Source of the DNA: CAXXOK01 sp963678055
GTDB taxonomy: Bacteria; Bacillota; Clostridia; Christensenellales; Aristaeellaceae
Length of the DNA stretch: 64,000 nt
Direction: 5' to 3'
NCBI GenBank assembly: GCA_963678055.1
Contig: OY782679.1
Coordinates: forward strand, 1,240,001 to 1,304,000
Shown piece by piece: positions 16,754 to 24,719 of the stretch. Numbering within the stretch: position 1 is the stretch's first letter; every line of letters begins with the position of its first letter. The notes under the pieces are model-generated. The model made no database searches. It worked only from the letters and a program-made list of their open reading frames with translations, and was not told the DNA's origin. The translations under genes were made by a program, and so were the position numbers.

Positions 16754-16779
16754 GACGTTGTTCATGACCGTTTTTTTCA
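16754..16779 (-). promoter_or_regulatory. ECF-type autoregulated promoter of the unit 3 sigma gene
   Basis: Minus strand TGAAAA (16779-16774), 16 bp, CGTC (16757-16754), identical to the unit 1 promoter. Confidence 0.6.
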
Positions 16780-16912
16780 GTTTGCTTCAAAATATTTTCA
16801 TTGTATCTTCGTTGAATCTTCATCATGCATAATGTTAGTATGACATTTCATAGCCAAATATTGCGGACCATGCTATGATGAACGCAGTCAATGTTTGATG
16901 GAGAAATGCCGT

Positions 16913-18073
16913 ATGAAAATGTCCCTCTATGTTCATATTCCGTTTTGCCGGTCGAAGTGTGTATACTGCGACTTTTGTTCGTTTGCAGCAAGCGAGGCGG
17001 AAATCGCGCTGTATATTGAAAGTCTGTGCAAGGAAATAACGCTTGCGGCGGGGGAATGGCCGAACGCGGAAATCCATACTGTGTATATTGGCGGAGGAAC
17101 GCCGTCTATCGTGCCGGCACGGCTGATGGAGACTTTGCTCAATCAATTGCATCAAAGCTTTCACATTCCGGCGGGTATCGAATTTACCTCCGAAGCCAAC
17201 CCCGGAACAGTCCAACCGGATTGGCTTGATACTATGGTAAGCGGGGGCGTGAACCGCCTATCACTGGGCATGCAGGCCAAACAAAGCTGCCTGCTAAAAC
17301 TGCTGGGCCGTATTCACAGCTTTGAGAAGGTCAAGGAAACATTGGAATTGGCACGGCGGCATGGTGTTGACAATCTAAGTGTGGATTTAATGTATGGCTT
17401 GCCGACGCAGTCGATCACGGACTACCTTGATTCCATTGACGCGGTTGCACAGCTTGGTGTGCAGCATATGTCGGCGTACGGTTTGAAGGTGGAAGAGGGC
17501 ACGCGCCTTGAAGCCATGCTTCAAAACGGAACGCTTTTCATTCCGGATGAAGATGCGACCGCCGATATGATGGAGCGGGGGATTGCGCTATTGCAATCAC
17601 TTGGCTATCAACGCTATGAGATATCCAACTTTGCCAAACCCGGGTTTGCCTCCCGGCATAACCTGGTGTATTGGCAGCAGCAGTACTACCTGGGATTGGG
17701 GCTGAATGCCGCCGGTATGCTGCCCGCGACCAATGCTATTTACCAGCGGCGCACCAATACAGCTTCTATGAAGGAATACCATCGTTTTCTCGGCGAAAAC
17801 AGGCTGCCGCTTGCCCAGACACTATCCGTGGGCCGGGACGATGCGATGTTTGAAACCATCATGCTCGGCCTGCGCACTACGGAAGGTGTTGGGTATGATG
17901 CCTTTCAGGCGATACACGGGCAGGCGCTTTCCGATGTATACGGCGACGCGATTCGCAAACTGGAAACAGATGGTTTATTGCAGCCAAGCGATGCTGCTGC
18001 GCCGCGCCTGGCCTTGAATGCACGGGGGTTGGCGCTGCAAAACACCGTATTGATGATGTTTATGAAGGAATAA
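16913..18073 (+). CDS. hemW: HemW-type radical SAM protein (heme chaperone, formerly HemN-like)
   Basis: A 387-residue radical SAM protein with the cluster motif CRSKCVYCDF (C-x3-C-x2-C-x-F) at residues about 12-21, the IGGGTPS glycine motif and the C-terminal HemN region. The C-x3-C-x2-C-x-F form and length mark HemW rather than true coproporphyrinogen dehydrogenase; HemW delivers heme to haemoproteins. Start ATG 16913 has GGAG 9 bp upstream; the frame also reads from TTG 16895. It is the first gene of the conserved hemW-hrcA-grpE-dnaK-dnaJ order, transcribed away from the unit 3 sigma gene. Confidence 0.9.
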   Translation: MKMSLYVHIPFCRSKCVYCDFCSFAASEAEIALYIESLCKEITLAAGEWPNAEIHTVYIGGGTPSIVPARLMETLLNQLHQSFHIPAGIEFTSEANPGTVQPDWLDTMVSGGVNRLSLGMQAKQSCLLKLLGRIHSFEKVKETLELARRHGVDNLSVDLMYGLPTQSITDYLDSIDAVAQLGVQHMSAYGLKVEEGTRLEAMLQNGTLFIPDEDATADMMERGIALLQSLGYQRYEISNFAKPGFASRHNLVYWQQQYYLGLGLNAAGMLPATNAIYQRRTNTASMKEYHRFLGENRLPLAQTLSVGRDDAMFETIMLGLRTTEGVGYDAFQAIHGQALSDVYGDAIRKLETDGLLQPSDAAAPRLALNARGLALQNTVLMMFMKE

Positions 18074-18148
18074 GGGATACGATAGCATTGTAAAGCTTCA
18101 CAAAAAAACCAAAGAAATTTAGTCAGGAATAGTCAGACTATCCATGAA

Positions 18149-18176
18149 ACCCTTGTATCGTAAGGATTACAAGGGT
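18149..18176 (+). terminator. Stem-loop downstream of hemW
   Basis: ACCCTTGTA and TACAAGGGT pair over 9 bp with a 10-base loop. The following ATGTCTTT is only weakly T-rich, so it is at best a modest terminator separating hemW from the heat-shock operon. Confidence 0.45.
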
Positions 18177-18209
18177 ATGTCTTTGCCCGTAAATCTTGCA
18201 CTGAAACGC

Positions 18210-18238
18210 TTGACAAACACCCAAAACAGAGCTATGAT
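18210..18238 (+). promoter_or_regulatory. Sigma-A promoter of the hrcA-grpE-dnaK-dnaJ operon
   Basis: TTGACA (18210-18215), 17 bp, TATGAT (18233-18238), directly followed by the CIRCE operator. Confidence 0.85.
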
Positions 18239-18246
18239 AACAGAGG

Positions 18247-18273
18247 TTAGCACTCACAAAGCAAGAGTGCTAA
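18247..18273. promoter_or_regulatory. CIRCE operator of the dnaK operon
   Basis: A perfect TTAGCACTC-N9-GAGTGCTAA inverted repeat, the binding site of the HrcA repressor encoded by the next gene. It lies over the transcription start region, giving autoregulated class I heat-shock control. Confidence 0.97.
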
Positions 18274-18316
18274 CAAAATGGAAACCGAGCTGATGCCGGG
18301 AGGTGACGGGATAGCC

Positions 18317-19339
18317 ATGGATGATAGGAAAATCCGCATATTGCAGGCGATCATCGACGACTATATCCTAACAGCCATTCCCGTAGGCAGCCGGACCATT
18401 TCCAAGCGCTACGATATGGGCCTAAGCTCCGCCACGATACGCAACGAAATGAGCGATCTGGAAGAACTCGGTTATCTTGATCAGCCCCATGTCAGCGCAG
18501 GCAGAATTCCCAGTGCCAAGGCATACCGCCTGTATGTGGATGAACTACTGCGTGAAGGTAAGCTCAAGACCAACGATGTGCAAAGCATTCGCGAGCATTT
18601 CAAAAGCCGCTCCGGCAAGATGGAAGATGTCATCGGCCGCGCGGCACAGGTGCTGTCCAGCCTGACCAGCTATACATCGCTGGCTATGGGCCCCAAAGGA
18701 CAGGATATGGTCATCCGCACTCTGCAGCTTGTGCCCATTTCGGCGCACAGCGCGCTGCTTGTGATTGTCACCGACGGCGGACTCATCCGCGATAGTGTCA
18801 TCCGTGTGGACAGCGATCTGGATTCGGATGCACTGTATGCCATCAGCCGTATGCTGACCGAGCGTTTAGCCGGTCGAACCCTGACCGAAACCCAGCAGGT
18901 GCTGCAATCCATCGGGAAGGAATCGGCAGAAAAGCGCGGTGTCATCGACAGCATTGCAAGGCTGGTAGCGGAAGCCGAAGCCGGCGGAAATCAGGCGAAA
19001 ATCGCCTTTGCAGGACCCAGCAACATCCTCAACTTTCCCGAGTATTCGGACGTTGAAAAGGCACGCTCGTTCCTGTCACTGCTGGAAACCAAGGACGCTA
19101 TTCTGTCGCTGCTGGAACAGCGGCAATCTGTGGCGTTTACCGTGCGCATCGGGCCGGAAACCGGCGTCAAGGAACTGGAAGACTGTTCCGTTGTCACGGC
19201 AACCTATGCACTGGACAACGGTACCAACGGTACCATCGGCGTGATCGGGCCTACCCGTATGCAATACGGGCGCGTGCTGGGGATACTCGGCGCGATGGGG
19301 CAGCAGCTGTCCAGCCTGCTCAACGAGGACAAGGAGTGA
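18317..19339 (+). CDS. hrcA: Heat-inducible transcription repressor HrcA
   Basis: A 340-residue repressor. The N-terminal winged helix shows RTISKRYDMGLSSATIRNEM and LEELGYLDQPHVSAGRIPS, both typical of HrcA; the rest is the GAF-like dimerisation part with the usual FAGPSNIL and IGPET blocks. ATG 18317 is preferred although GGGAGG is 13 bp away; ATG 18278 would start inside the leader right after CIRCE without a ribosome site. HrcA binds the CIRCE sites here and before groES and is kept active by GroEL. Confidence 0.95.
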   Translation: MDDRKIRILQAIIDDYILTAIPVGSRTISKRYDMGLSSATIRNEMSDLEELGYLDQPHVSAGRIPSAKAYRLYVDELLREGKLKTNDVQSIREHFKSRSGKMEDVIGRAAQVLSSLTSYTSLAMGPKGQDMVIRTLQLVPISAHSALLVIVTDGGLIRDSVIRVDSDLDSDALYAISRMLTERLAGRTLTETQQVLQSIGKESAEKRGVIDSIARLVAEAEAGGNQAKIAFAGPSNILNFPEYSDVEKARSFLSLLETKDAILSLLEQRQSVAFTVRIGPETGVKELEDCSVVTATYALDNGTNGTIGVIGPTRMQYGRVLGILGAMGQQLSSLLNEDKE

Positions 19340-19343
19340 TTGC

Positions 19344-19925
19344 ATGGCAAAAGATAAGACCGTGAAACCCAAGAAAACCGCGCAGGACGCGCCCGACGAA
19401 ACCCTGATCAAGGATGAAGAAGCGGAAGTAGAAGCCATCGGTGATGATATTAACGCTGACTTCCATGTGCTGGAAGCATCCTTGGCGGAAGCCAACTGCA
19501 AGGTTGACGAGTACCTGAACCTGGCCCAGCGCGTACAGGCGGATTTTGACAATTACCGCCGCCGCAACACCAATGTCCGGGCAGAAGCATTTGAAGACGG
19601 AGCCAAATCCATACTCCTTCTGCTGCTGCCGGTGCTGGATAATATGGAACGGGCCATGGAGGCAGCCGCAGCCAGCAAGGACAAAGCCTTAAAAGAAGGC
19701 ATGGAAATGGTTGCCCGGCAGCTCAACGAAGTGTTTGAAAAACGAGGCGTGCTGCAAATCGACAGGCTGGGTGAAAAGTTTGACCCCAATCTGGAAAATG
19801 CCATCCTCACCGGTACGCCGGAAGATGGCGAAGCTGGCACCGTTTGTCAGGTGCTGCAAAAAGGGTATCGCATCGGCGATACGGTGCTAAGGCATGCCAT
19901 GGTTAAAGTGGTGCCGGAAGCATAA
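19344..19925 (+). CDS. grpE: Nucleotide exchange factor GrpE of DnaK
   Basis: A 193-residue protein of normal GrpE length with a charged N-terminus, a long coiled-coil helix (about residues 45-95, including QADFDNYRRR) and the C-terminal beta domain with DPNLENAIL and the conserved VLQKGYRIGDTVLRHAMVKV. ATG 19344 follows AAGGAG and lies only 4 bp after the hrcA stop, so they are co-translated. It releases ADP from DnaK. Confidence 0.96.
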   Translation: MAKDKTVKPKKTAQDAPDETLIKDEEAEVEAIGDDINADFHVLEASLAEANCKVDEYLNLAQRVQADFDNYRRRNTNVRAEAFEDGAKSILLLLLPVLDNMERAMEAAAASKDKALKEGMEMVARQLNEVFEKRGVLQIDRLGEKFDPNLENAILTGTPEDGEAGTVCQVLQKGYRIGDTVLRHAMVKVVPEA

Positions 19926-20007
19926 AAGCGGATGAAGGCGTTTGCCTTTTCCAATATAAATTGCGATTACAGAAAAAACAGCGGATAAGAACAAGGAGGA
20001 ACACCCC

Positions 20008-21843
20008 ATGAGTAAGATCATCGGAATCGACTTAGGAACAACCAACAGCTGCGTTGCCGTACTGGAAGGCGGCGAACCTGTTGTCATCCCCAACGCGGAA
20101 GGTGCGCGGACTACGCCTTCGGTCGTTGCCTTTACCAAAGAGGGCGAACGGCTGGTCGGCCAGATTGCAAAGCGCCAGGCCGTAACCAACCCCGACCGTA
20201 CCATTATCTCCATCAAACGTGAAATGGGCACAGCCCACAAGGTGGAAATCGACGGCAAGAAATACACCCCGCAGGAAATCAGCGCAATGATCCTGCAAAA
20301 GCTGAAAAACGACGCGGAAGCCTATCTGGGCGATACCGTATCGCAGGCAGTTATTACCGTACCCGCCTATTTCTCCGATAGCCAGCGCCAGGCCACCAAG
20401 GATGCAGGCCGCATCGCGGGGCTGGAAGTGCTGCGCATCATCAACGAGCCGACGGCGGCATCGCTTGCCTACGGCCTTGACAAGGAAGGCACCCAAAAGA
20501 TTTTGGTGTACGACCTGGGCGGCGGTACGTTTGATGTCAGCCTGTTGGAAATCGGCGACGGCGTGTTTGAAGTGCTGGCCACCAACGGTAACAACCGCTT
20601 GGGCGGCGACGACTTTGACAACCGCATTATTGACTGGATTGCCGATAACTTCAAAAAAGAGAACGGCATTGACCTTCGCAAAGACCGTATGGCCTATCAG
20701 CGCTTGAAGGAAGCCGCCGAAAAAGCCAAGATCGACCTGTCCGGCGTGATGAGTGCATCCATCAACCTGCCGTTTATCACGTCCGATCAGAACGGCCCCA
20801 AGCACTTGGATATGACCCTGACCCGTGCCAAGTTTGATGAGCTGACCGCCGATTTGGTGGACAAAACCATCGACCCGATGACCAAAGCCCTTAAGGACGC
20901 CGGTCTGTCGGCCGACGATATCGACAAGGTCATCCTCGTGGGCGGTTCCACGCGTATCCCCGCAGTGCAGGCAGCTGTGAAGAAGATTACCAAGAAAGAG
21001 CCCTTCAAGGGCATCAACCCTGACGAGTGTGTTGCCGTTGGTGCAGCCATCCAGGGCGGCGTTCTGGGCGGCGATGTGAAAGATGTTCTGCTGCTGGATG
21101 TTACCCCGCTTTCGCTGGGGCTTGAAACCGAAGGCCACATCTTCACCCGCTTAATCGAGCGCAACACCACCATTCCTACGACCAAATCGCAGGTATTCTC
21201 CACCGCCGCCGACGGGCAGACCACCGTGGAAATCCACGTGCTGCAGGGCGAGCGTCCCATGGCATACGATAACAAGACCCTGGGCCGTTTCCAGCTGACC
21301 GGCATTCCGGCAGCCCCGCGCGGTGTACCGCAGATTGAAGTGACATTCTCCATCGACCGCAACGGCATTGTAAACGTCAGCGCTAAAGACAATGGCACCG
21401 GCAACGAGCAGAAGATTACCATCACGGCATCGACCAATATGTCCGAGGAAGAAATCGAAGCCCGCGTGAAGGAAGCAGAACAATTTGCCGAAGACGACAG
21501 GAAACGCAAGGAAGAAGTCGAAGTATTGAACTCTGCGGACAGCCTGATCTACGAAATGGAAAAGCAGCTCCGTGAAAACGGTGACAAGCTGACCGAAGAA
21601 GATAAGGCCACCGTGCAGTCCGAACTGGACGAGTTCAAGAAGGTGAAGGAAACCAACGACGCCGAGCAGATTAAAGCCGCCATCGAGCCGCTGACCCAGA
21701 AGGTATATGCGATCTTTGGCAAGATTTATCAGCAGGAAGGCGCACCGCAGGATGGTGCACCCCAGGACGGCGCCGATATGGGCCAGTCCGGCTCCGTGGA
21801 AAACGAAGACGGAACGGTGAATACCGACTTTGACGTCGAATAA
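20008..21843 (+). CDS. dnaK: Chaperone DnaK (Hsp70)
   Basis: A 611-residue Hsp70. It starts with the phosphate-1 loop IGIDLGTTNSCVAV, followed by INEPTAASLAYG, the DLGGGTFDVSLL phosphate-2 motif, VGGSTRIPAVQ, and a substrate-binding domain (DVTPLSLGLETEG). The C-terminal lid ends in a flexible tail with a short repeated GAPQDGAPQDGA. ATG follows AAGGAGG at 9 bp. It acts with GrpE and DnaJ encoded on either side. Long antisense frames here reflect codon bias only. Confidence 0.98.
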   Translation: MSKIIGIDLGTTNSCVAVLEGGEPVVIPNAEGARTTPSVVAFTKEGERLVGQIAKRQAVTNPDRTIISIKREMGTAHKVEIDGKKYTPQEISAMILQKLKNDAEAYLGDTVSQAVITVPAYFSDSQRQATKDAGRIAGLEVLRIINEPTAASLAYGLDKEGTQKILVYDLGGGTFDVSLLEIGDGVFEVLATNGNNRLGGDDFDNRIIDWIADNFKKENGIDLRKDRMAYQRLKEAAEKAKIDLSGVMSASINLPFITSDQNGPKHLDMTLTRAKFDELTADLVDKTIDPMTKALKDAGLSADDIDKVILVGGSTRIPAVQAAVKKITKKEPFKGINPDECVAVGAAIQGGVLGGDVKDVLLLDVTPLSLGLETEGHIFTRLIERNTTIPTTKSQVFSTAADGQTTVEIHVLQGERPMAYDNKTLGRFQLTGIPAAPRGVPQIEVTFSIDRNGIVNVSAKDNGTGNEQKITITASTNMSEEEIEARVKEAEQFAEDDRKRKEEVEVLNSADSLIYEMEKQLRENGDKLTEEDKATVQSELDEFKKVKETNDAEQIKAAIEPLTQKVYAIFGKIYQQEGAPQDGAPQDGADMGQSGSVENEDGTVNTDFDVE

Positions 21844-21926
21844 TTCCGACCTGAAACAAGCGCCTCGGCAGTGCGGGTTTACCCCCTGCCGGGGCATTTC
21901 GCAAGACTAGATAAAGCAGGTGAACC

Positions 21927-22997
21927 ATGGCCAAACGCGACTACTATGAAGTGCTCGGCGTGTCCAAGGACGCGACCGATGACGACATCAAAAAAGCATA
22001 TCGGAAAAAGGCGAAGGAAAGCCATCCGGACCTGCACCCCAACGATCACAAAGCCGAGGAACGCTTCAAGGAGATCAACGAAGCCAACGAGGTCTTAAGT
22101 GACGCTAAGAAGCGCGCCCAGTACGACCGCTACGGCCACGACGGCCCTAATATGCAGGGCTTTGGCGGCGGAGCTGGCGGGTTTCAGGGCTTTGATGGTT
22201 TCGGTGATATTAACGATATATTCTCGTCTATTTTTGGCGGCGGCATGGGGGGCAGAGCCTCGCGCTCCAATGGTCCTGTGCCCGGTGATGATCTGCGCTA
22301 CGATATGAGCATCACCTTCGAGGAAGCGGCTTTCGGAACGCAGAAATCCTTTGAATTTTACCGCAATGAAAACTGCGAAGCGTGTAGTGGCAGCGGGGCA
22401 AAACCCGGCTCCACGACCAAAACCTGCCCAACCTGTAACGGTGCGGGCCAGGTTAGAACCGGCGGCGGATTTATGGTCACGGTGCAAACCTGTCCCACCT
22501 GCCGCGGTGAAGGCAAGATTGTCTCCGAAAAGTGCCAGAGCTGCTCGGGAACCGGGCGCGTTCGCAAAAAGCGTAAAGCGACCATCAAGATTCCCGCAGG
22601 CATCAATACCGGGCAGACCATCGTGCTCAACGGCAACGGGGAACCCGGCAAGCGCGGCGGCCCCAACGGCGACCTCTATGTGAGGATATCCGTTAAACCG
22701 CATAGAAAGTTCAAACGCAACGGTACCACCTTGCTGCTGGATATGGATATTACCATGGTGCAGGCAGCGCTGGGTGCAGATATCCAAGTACCGACACTCA
22801 AAGAATCCGTCAAGTACCGCATACCCAGTGGTACGCAGAGCGGTGCTGTATTCCGGCTCAAGGGATACGGGATTCCCAATCTGGGACGATCGGGTAAAGG
22901 TGATTTGATGGTTACCGTGCGTGTGGAAATTCCCAAAAAGCTAAACAACCGGCAGAAAGACCTGCTTAAGCAGTTTGAGGCTGCCTCCAAAAAATAA
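21927..22997 (+). CDS. dnaJ: Chaperone DnaJ (Hsp40)
   Basis: A 356-residue type I J-protein. The J domain (residues 4-66) carries the HPD triad in KESHPDLHP. A glycine/phenylalanine-rich linker (about 75-110) follows, then four zinc-binding repeats (CEACSGSG, CPTCNGAG, CPTCRGEG, CQSCSGTG) at about 150-215 and the C-terminal peptide-binding domains. The start has a moderate AGCAGG-type ribosome site. It stimulates DnaK ATPase and hands over clients. Confidence 0.97.
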   Translation: MAKRDYYEVLGVSKDATDDDIKKAYRKKAKESHPDLHPNDHKAEERFKEINEANEVLSDAKKRAQYDRYGHDGPNMQGFGGGAGGFQGFDGFGDINDIFSSIFGGGMGGRASRSNGPVPGDDLRYDMSITFEEAAFGTQKSFEFYRNENCEACSGSGAKPGSTTKTCPTCNGAGQVRTGGGFMVTVQTCPTCRGEGKIVSEKCQSCSGTGRVRKKRKATIKIPAGINTGQTIVLNGNGEPGKRGGPNGDLYVRISVKPHRKFKRNGTTLLLDMDITMVQAALGADIQVPTLKESVKYRIPSGTQSGAVFRLKGYGIPNLGRSGKGDLMVTVRVEIPKKLNNRQKDLLKQFEAASKK

Positions 22998-23049
22998 AAC
23001 CATAGGCTTTTCTGTAACGGAAAAGCCATTTTGATATGGAGGGTATAGC

Positions 23050-23991
23050 ATGCAATGGATGGAAGCAATTGTACATACCACCACCGAGGGCAGTGATCTG
23101 GTCAGCGATCTTTTGGTACGCTGCGGAGCACTGGGCACGCAGGTGATGGACCGCAAAGATGTAGCCGAGGCTAACAACGATCCCAGTTCGTGGGAATTAT
23201 TTGATGAGACCCTGGTCAGCGATATGCCACAGGATGTGCAGGTGAAGGCATGGTTTTCTAAGGAAGATCGCAAAACGCTGGAAACGCTGGATCAGGAGTT
23301 TGAAACCCTCAAAAAGCAGTCCTCCGGAATCGACTTTGGCACGCTGCAGGTGGATGTCACCTCAGTCGCGGATGACGACTGGGCCGAAAGCTGGAAGCGG
23401 TATTACAAGCCGTTTCGGGTTGGTAAGCGCTTGATTGTCAAGCCGTCTTGGGAGCCGTTTACACCGGCCGGCAAGGATCTCATCATCGAAATTGATCCCG
23501 GCATGGCATTTGGCACCGGCACGCACGAGACCACCAACATGTGCATGGAGCTTTTAGAGACCTATCTGGAAGACGATATGCGCGTGATGGATGTGGGTAC
23601 CGGCAGCGGCATTTTGGCCATCACAGCGGCCAAGCTTGGCGCGGCAGAGGTATTGGCAATCGATGTGGATGCCGATGCCGTGAAAGTCGCGCAAGAGAAC
23701 ATTGAGCGCAATGGCGTGGACCAAACCGCCAAAGCGGTCAAAGGGGACATGGTTCGCGGCGCGGCGATTGATTGCGATTTGGTTGTGGCCAACCTGGTCA
23801 CGGGTGCGATCACCGTGCTGGCCGAACCTGTAAAGCGTTTTCTACGCGTCGGCGGCTATTTTGTGGCCTCTGGCATCATCAGAGAACGCGAACAGGAAGC
23901 GCTGGATGCCGTGCTCGGTGCCGGATTCCAGATACTCGAACGCAAAGAACAGGCCGAATGGGTTGCCCTGTGCGCCAGGAGACAGGCCTGA
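23050..23991 (+). CDS. prmA: Ribosomal protein L11 methyltransferase PrmA
   Basis: A 313-residue protein with an N-terminal substrate-recognition domain and a Rossmann methyltransferase domain. The signature GTGTHETTNMC, the SAM motif DVGTGSGILAI and the NLVTG catalytic region (canonical NI/LV) are present. ATG follows TGGAGGG. It commonly follows dnaJ in Firmicutes and trimethylates L11. The next gene starts one base after its stop. Confidence 0.94.
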   Translation: MQWMEAIVHTTTEGSDLVSDLLVRCGALGTQVMDRKDVAEANNDPSSWELFDETLVSDMPQDVQVKAWFSKEDRKTLETLDQEFETLKKQSSGIDFGTLQVDVTSVADDDWAESWKRYYKPFRVGKRLIVKPSWEPFTPAGKDLIIEIDPGMAFGTGTHETTNMCMELLETYLEDDMRVMDVGTGSGILAITAAKLGAAEVLAIDVDADAVKVAQENIERNGVDQTAKAVKGDMVRGAAIDCDLVVANLVTGAITVLAEPVKRFLRVGGYFVASGIIREREQEALDAVLGAGFQILERKEQAEWVALCARRQA

Positions 23992-23992
23992 T

Positions 23993-24718
23993 ATGCATCG
24001 CTGTGTTGTTGATGTTGTCACCCCGCCGGCAGTAGGGGATAGCGTATATCTCTCCGGCGTGGAAAGTGACCATATTATGAAGTCCCTTCGGATGAAACCG
24101 GGCGATTCCGTGCAGCTCATCGCAGCGGAACGCTTGTTTTTGGCTGAAATCAGCGACACCAATGACGATTACATCCGTGTGCATATTTTGGAAGCATTGC
24201 CGTCTCCGGAGCCGCCTGTCAACATCACCCTGGTACAGGGGCTGCCCAAAGCCGACAAGCTGGAATGGATCGTGCAAAAGGCAACGGAACTAGGCGTATA
24301 CGGCATTCAGCCGGTTGAAATGGCCCGCTCTGTTGCTCGTATCAGCGGGAAAGACGATAAGAAACGGGAGCGTCTACAGCGTATCGCGTTGGAAGCGGCC
24401 AAACAGGCCGGACGCGCCCATATACCGGAGGTATTACCGGCCCGGCGGCTGCACGATGTGGCAAAAACCTTGAAAGGCACGGTGTATGTCGCCTGGGAGG
24501 ACGAAAACTCGCTACGCCTGTCGGAGGCGGTTGCAAACGAAAAACCCGCAGACATGACCCTGATCATCGGGCCGGAGGGCGGCATAGCCGCCGAAGAAGT
24601 GGAGCAGCTGAAAGCGCTGGGCGCAAAAACCGTCACGCTTGGCAAGCGCATCCTCCGCACGGAAACGGCGGGGCTTGTCGCGCTGGCTATTTGCCTGACA
24701 GCCCTTGGGGAGATGTGA
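23993..24718 (+). CDS. rsmE: 16S rRNA (uracil1498-N3)-methyltransferase RsmE
   Basis: A 241-residue SPOUT methyltransferase. The C-terminal knot shows LIIGPEGGIAAEEVEQ and LGKRILRTETAGLVAL, diagnostic of RsmE. ATG 23993 starts one base after the prmA stop, so translation is coupled; an in-frame start at 23861 lies inside prmA. It methylates U1498 of 16S rRNA in the assembled small subunit. Confidence 0.94.
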   Translation: MHRCVVDVVTPPAVGDSVYLSGVESDHIMKSLRMKPGDSVQLIAAERLFLAEISDTNDDYIRVHILEALPSPEPPVNITLVQGLPKADKLEWIVQKATELGVYGIQPVEMARSVARISGKDDKKRERLQRIALEAAKQAGRAHIPEVLPARRLHDVAKTLKGTVYVAWEDENSLRLSEAVANEKPADMTLIIGPEGGIAAEEVEQLKALGAKTVTLGKRILRTETAGLVALAICLTALGEM

Positions 24719-24719
24719 T

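Larger units (their letters stand above)
16032..16822 (-). repeat. Near-identical 791-bp block, copy in unit 3
   Basis: Partner of 9653-10443, in the same orientation and about 6.4 kb away. Direct repeats of this length can recombine, which would delete or duplicate the DNA between them, including all of unit 2. Confidence 0.85.

Noticed and set aside
20032..21138. 368-codon open frame antisense to dnaK
   Set aside because: Antisense dnaK frames are a well-known artefact; no supporting signals.
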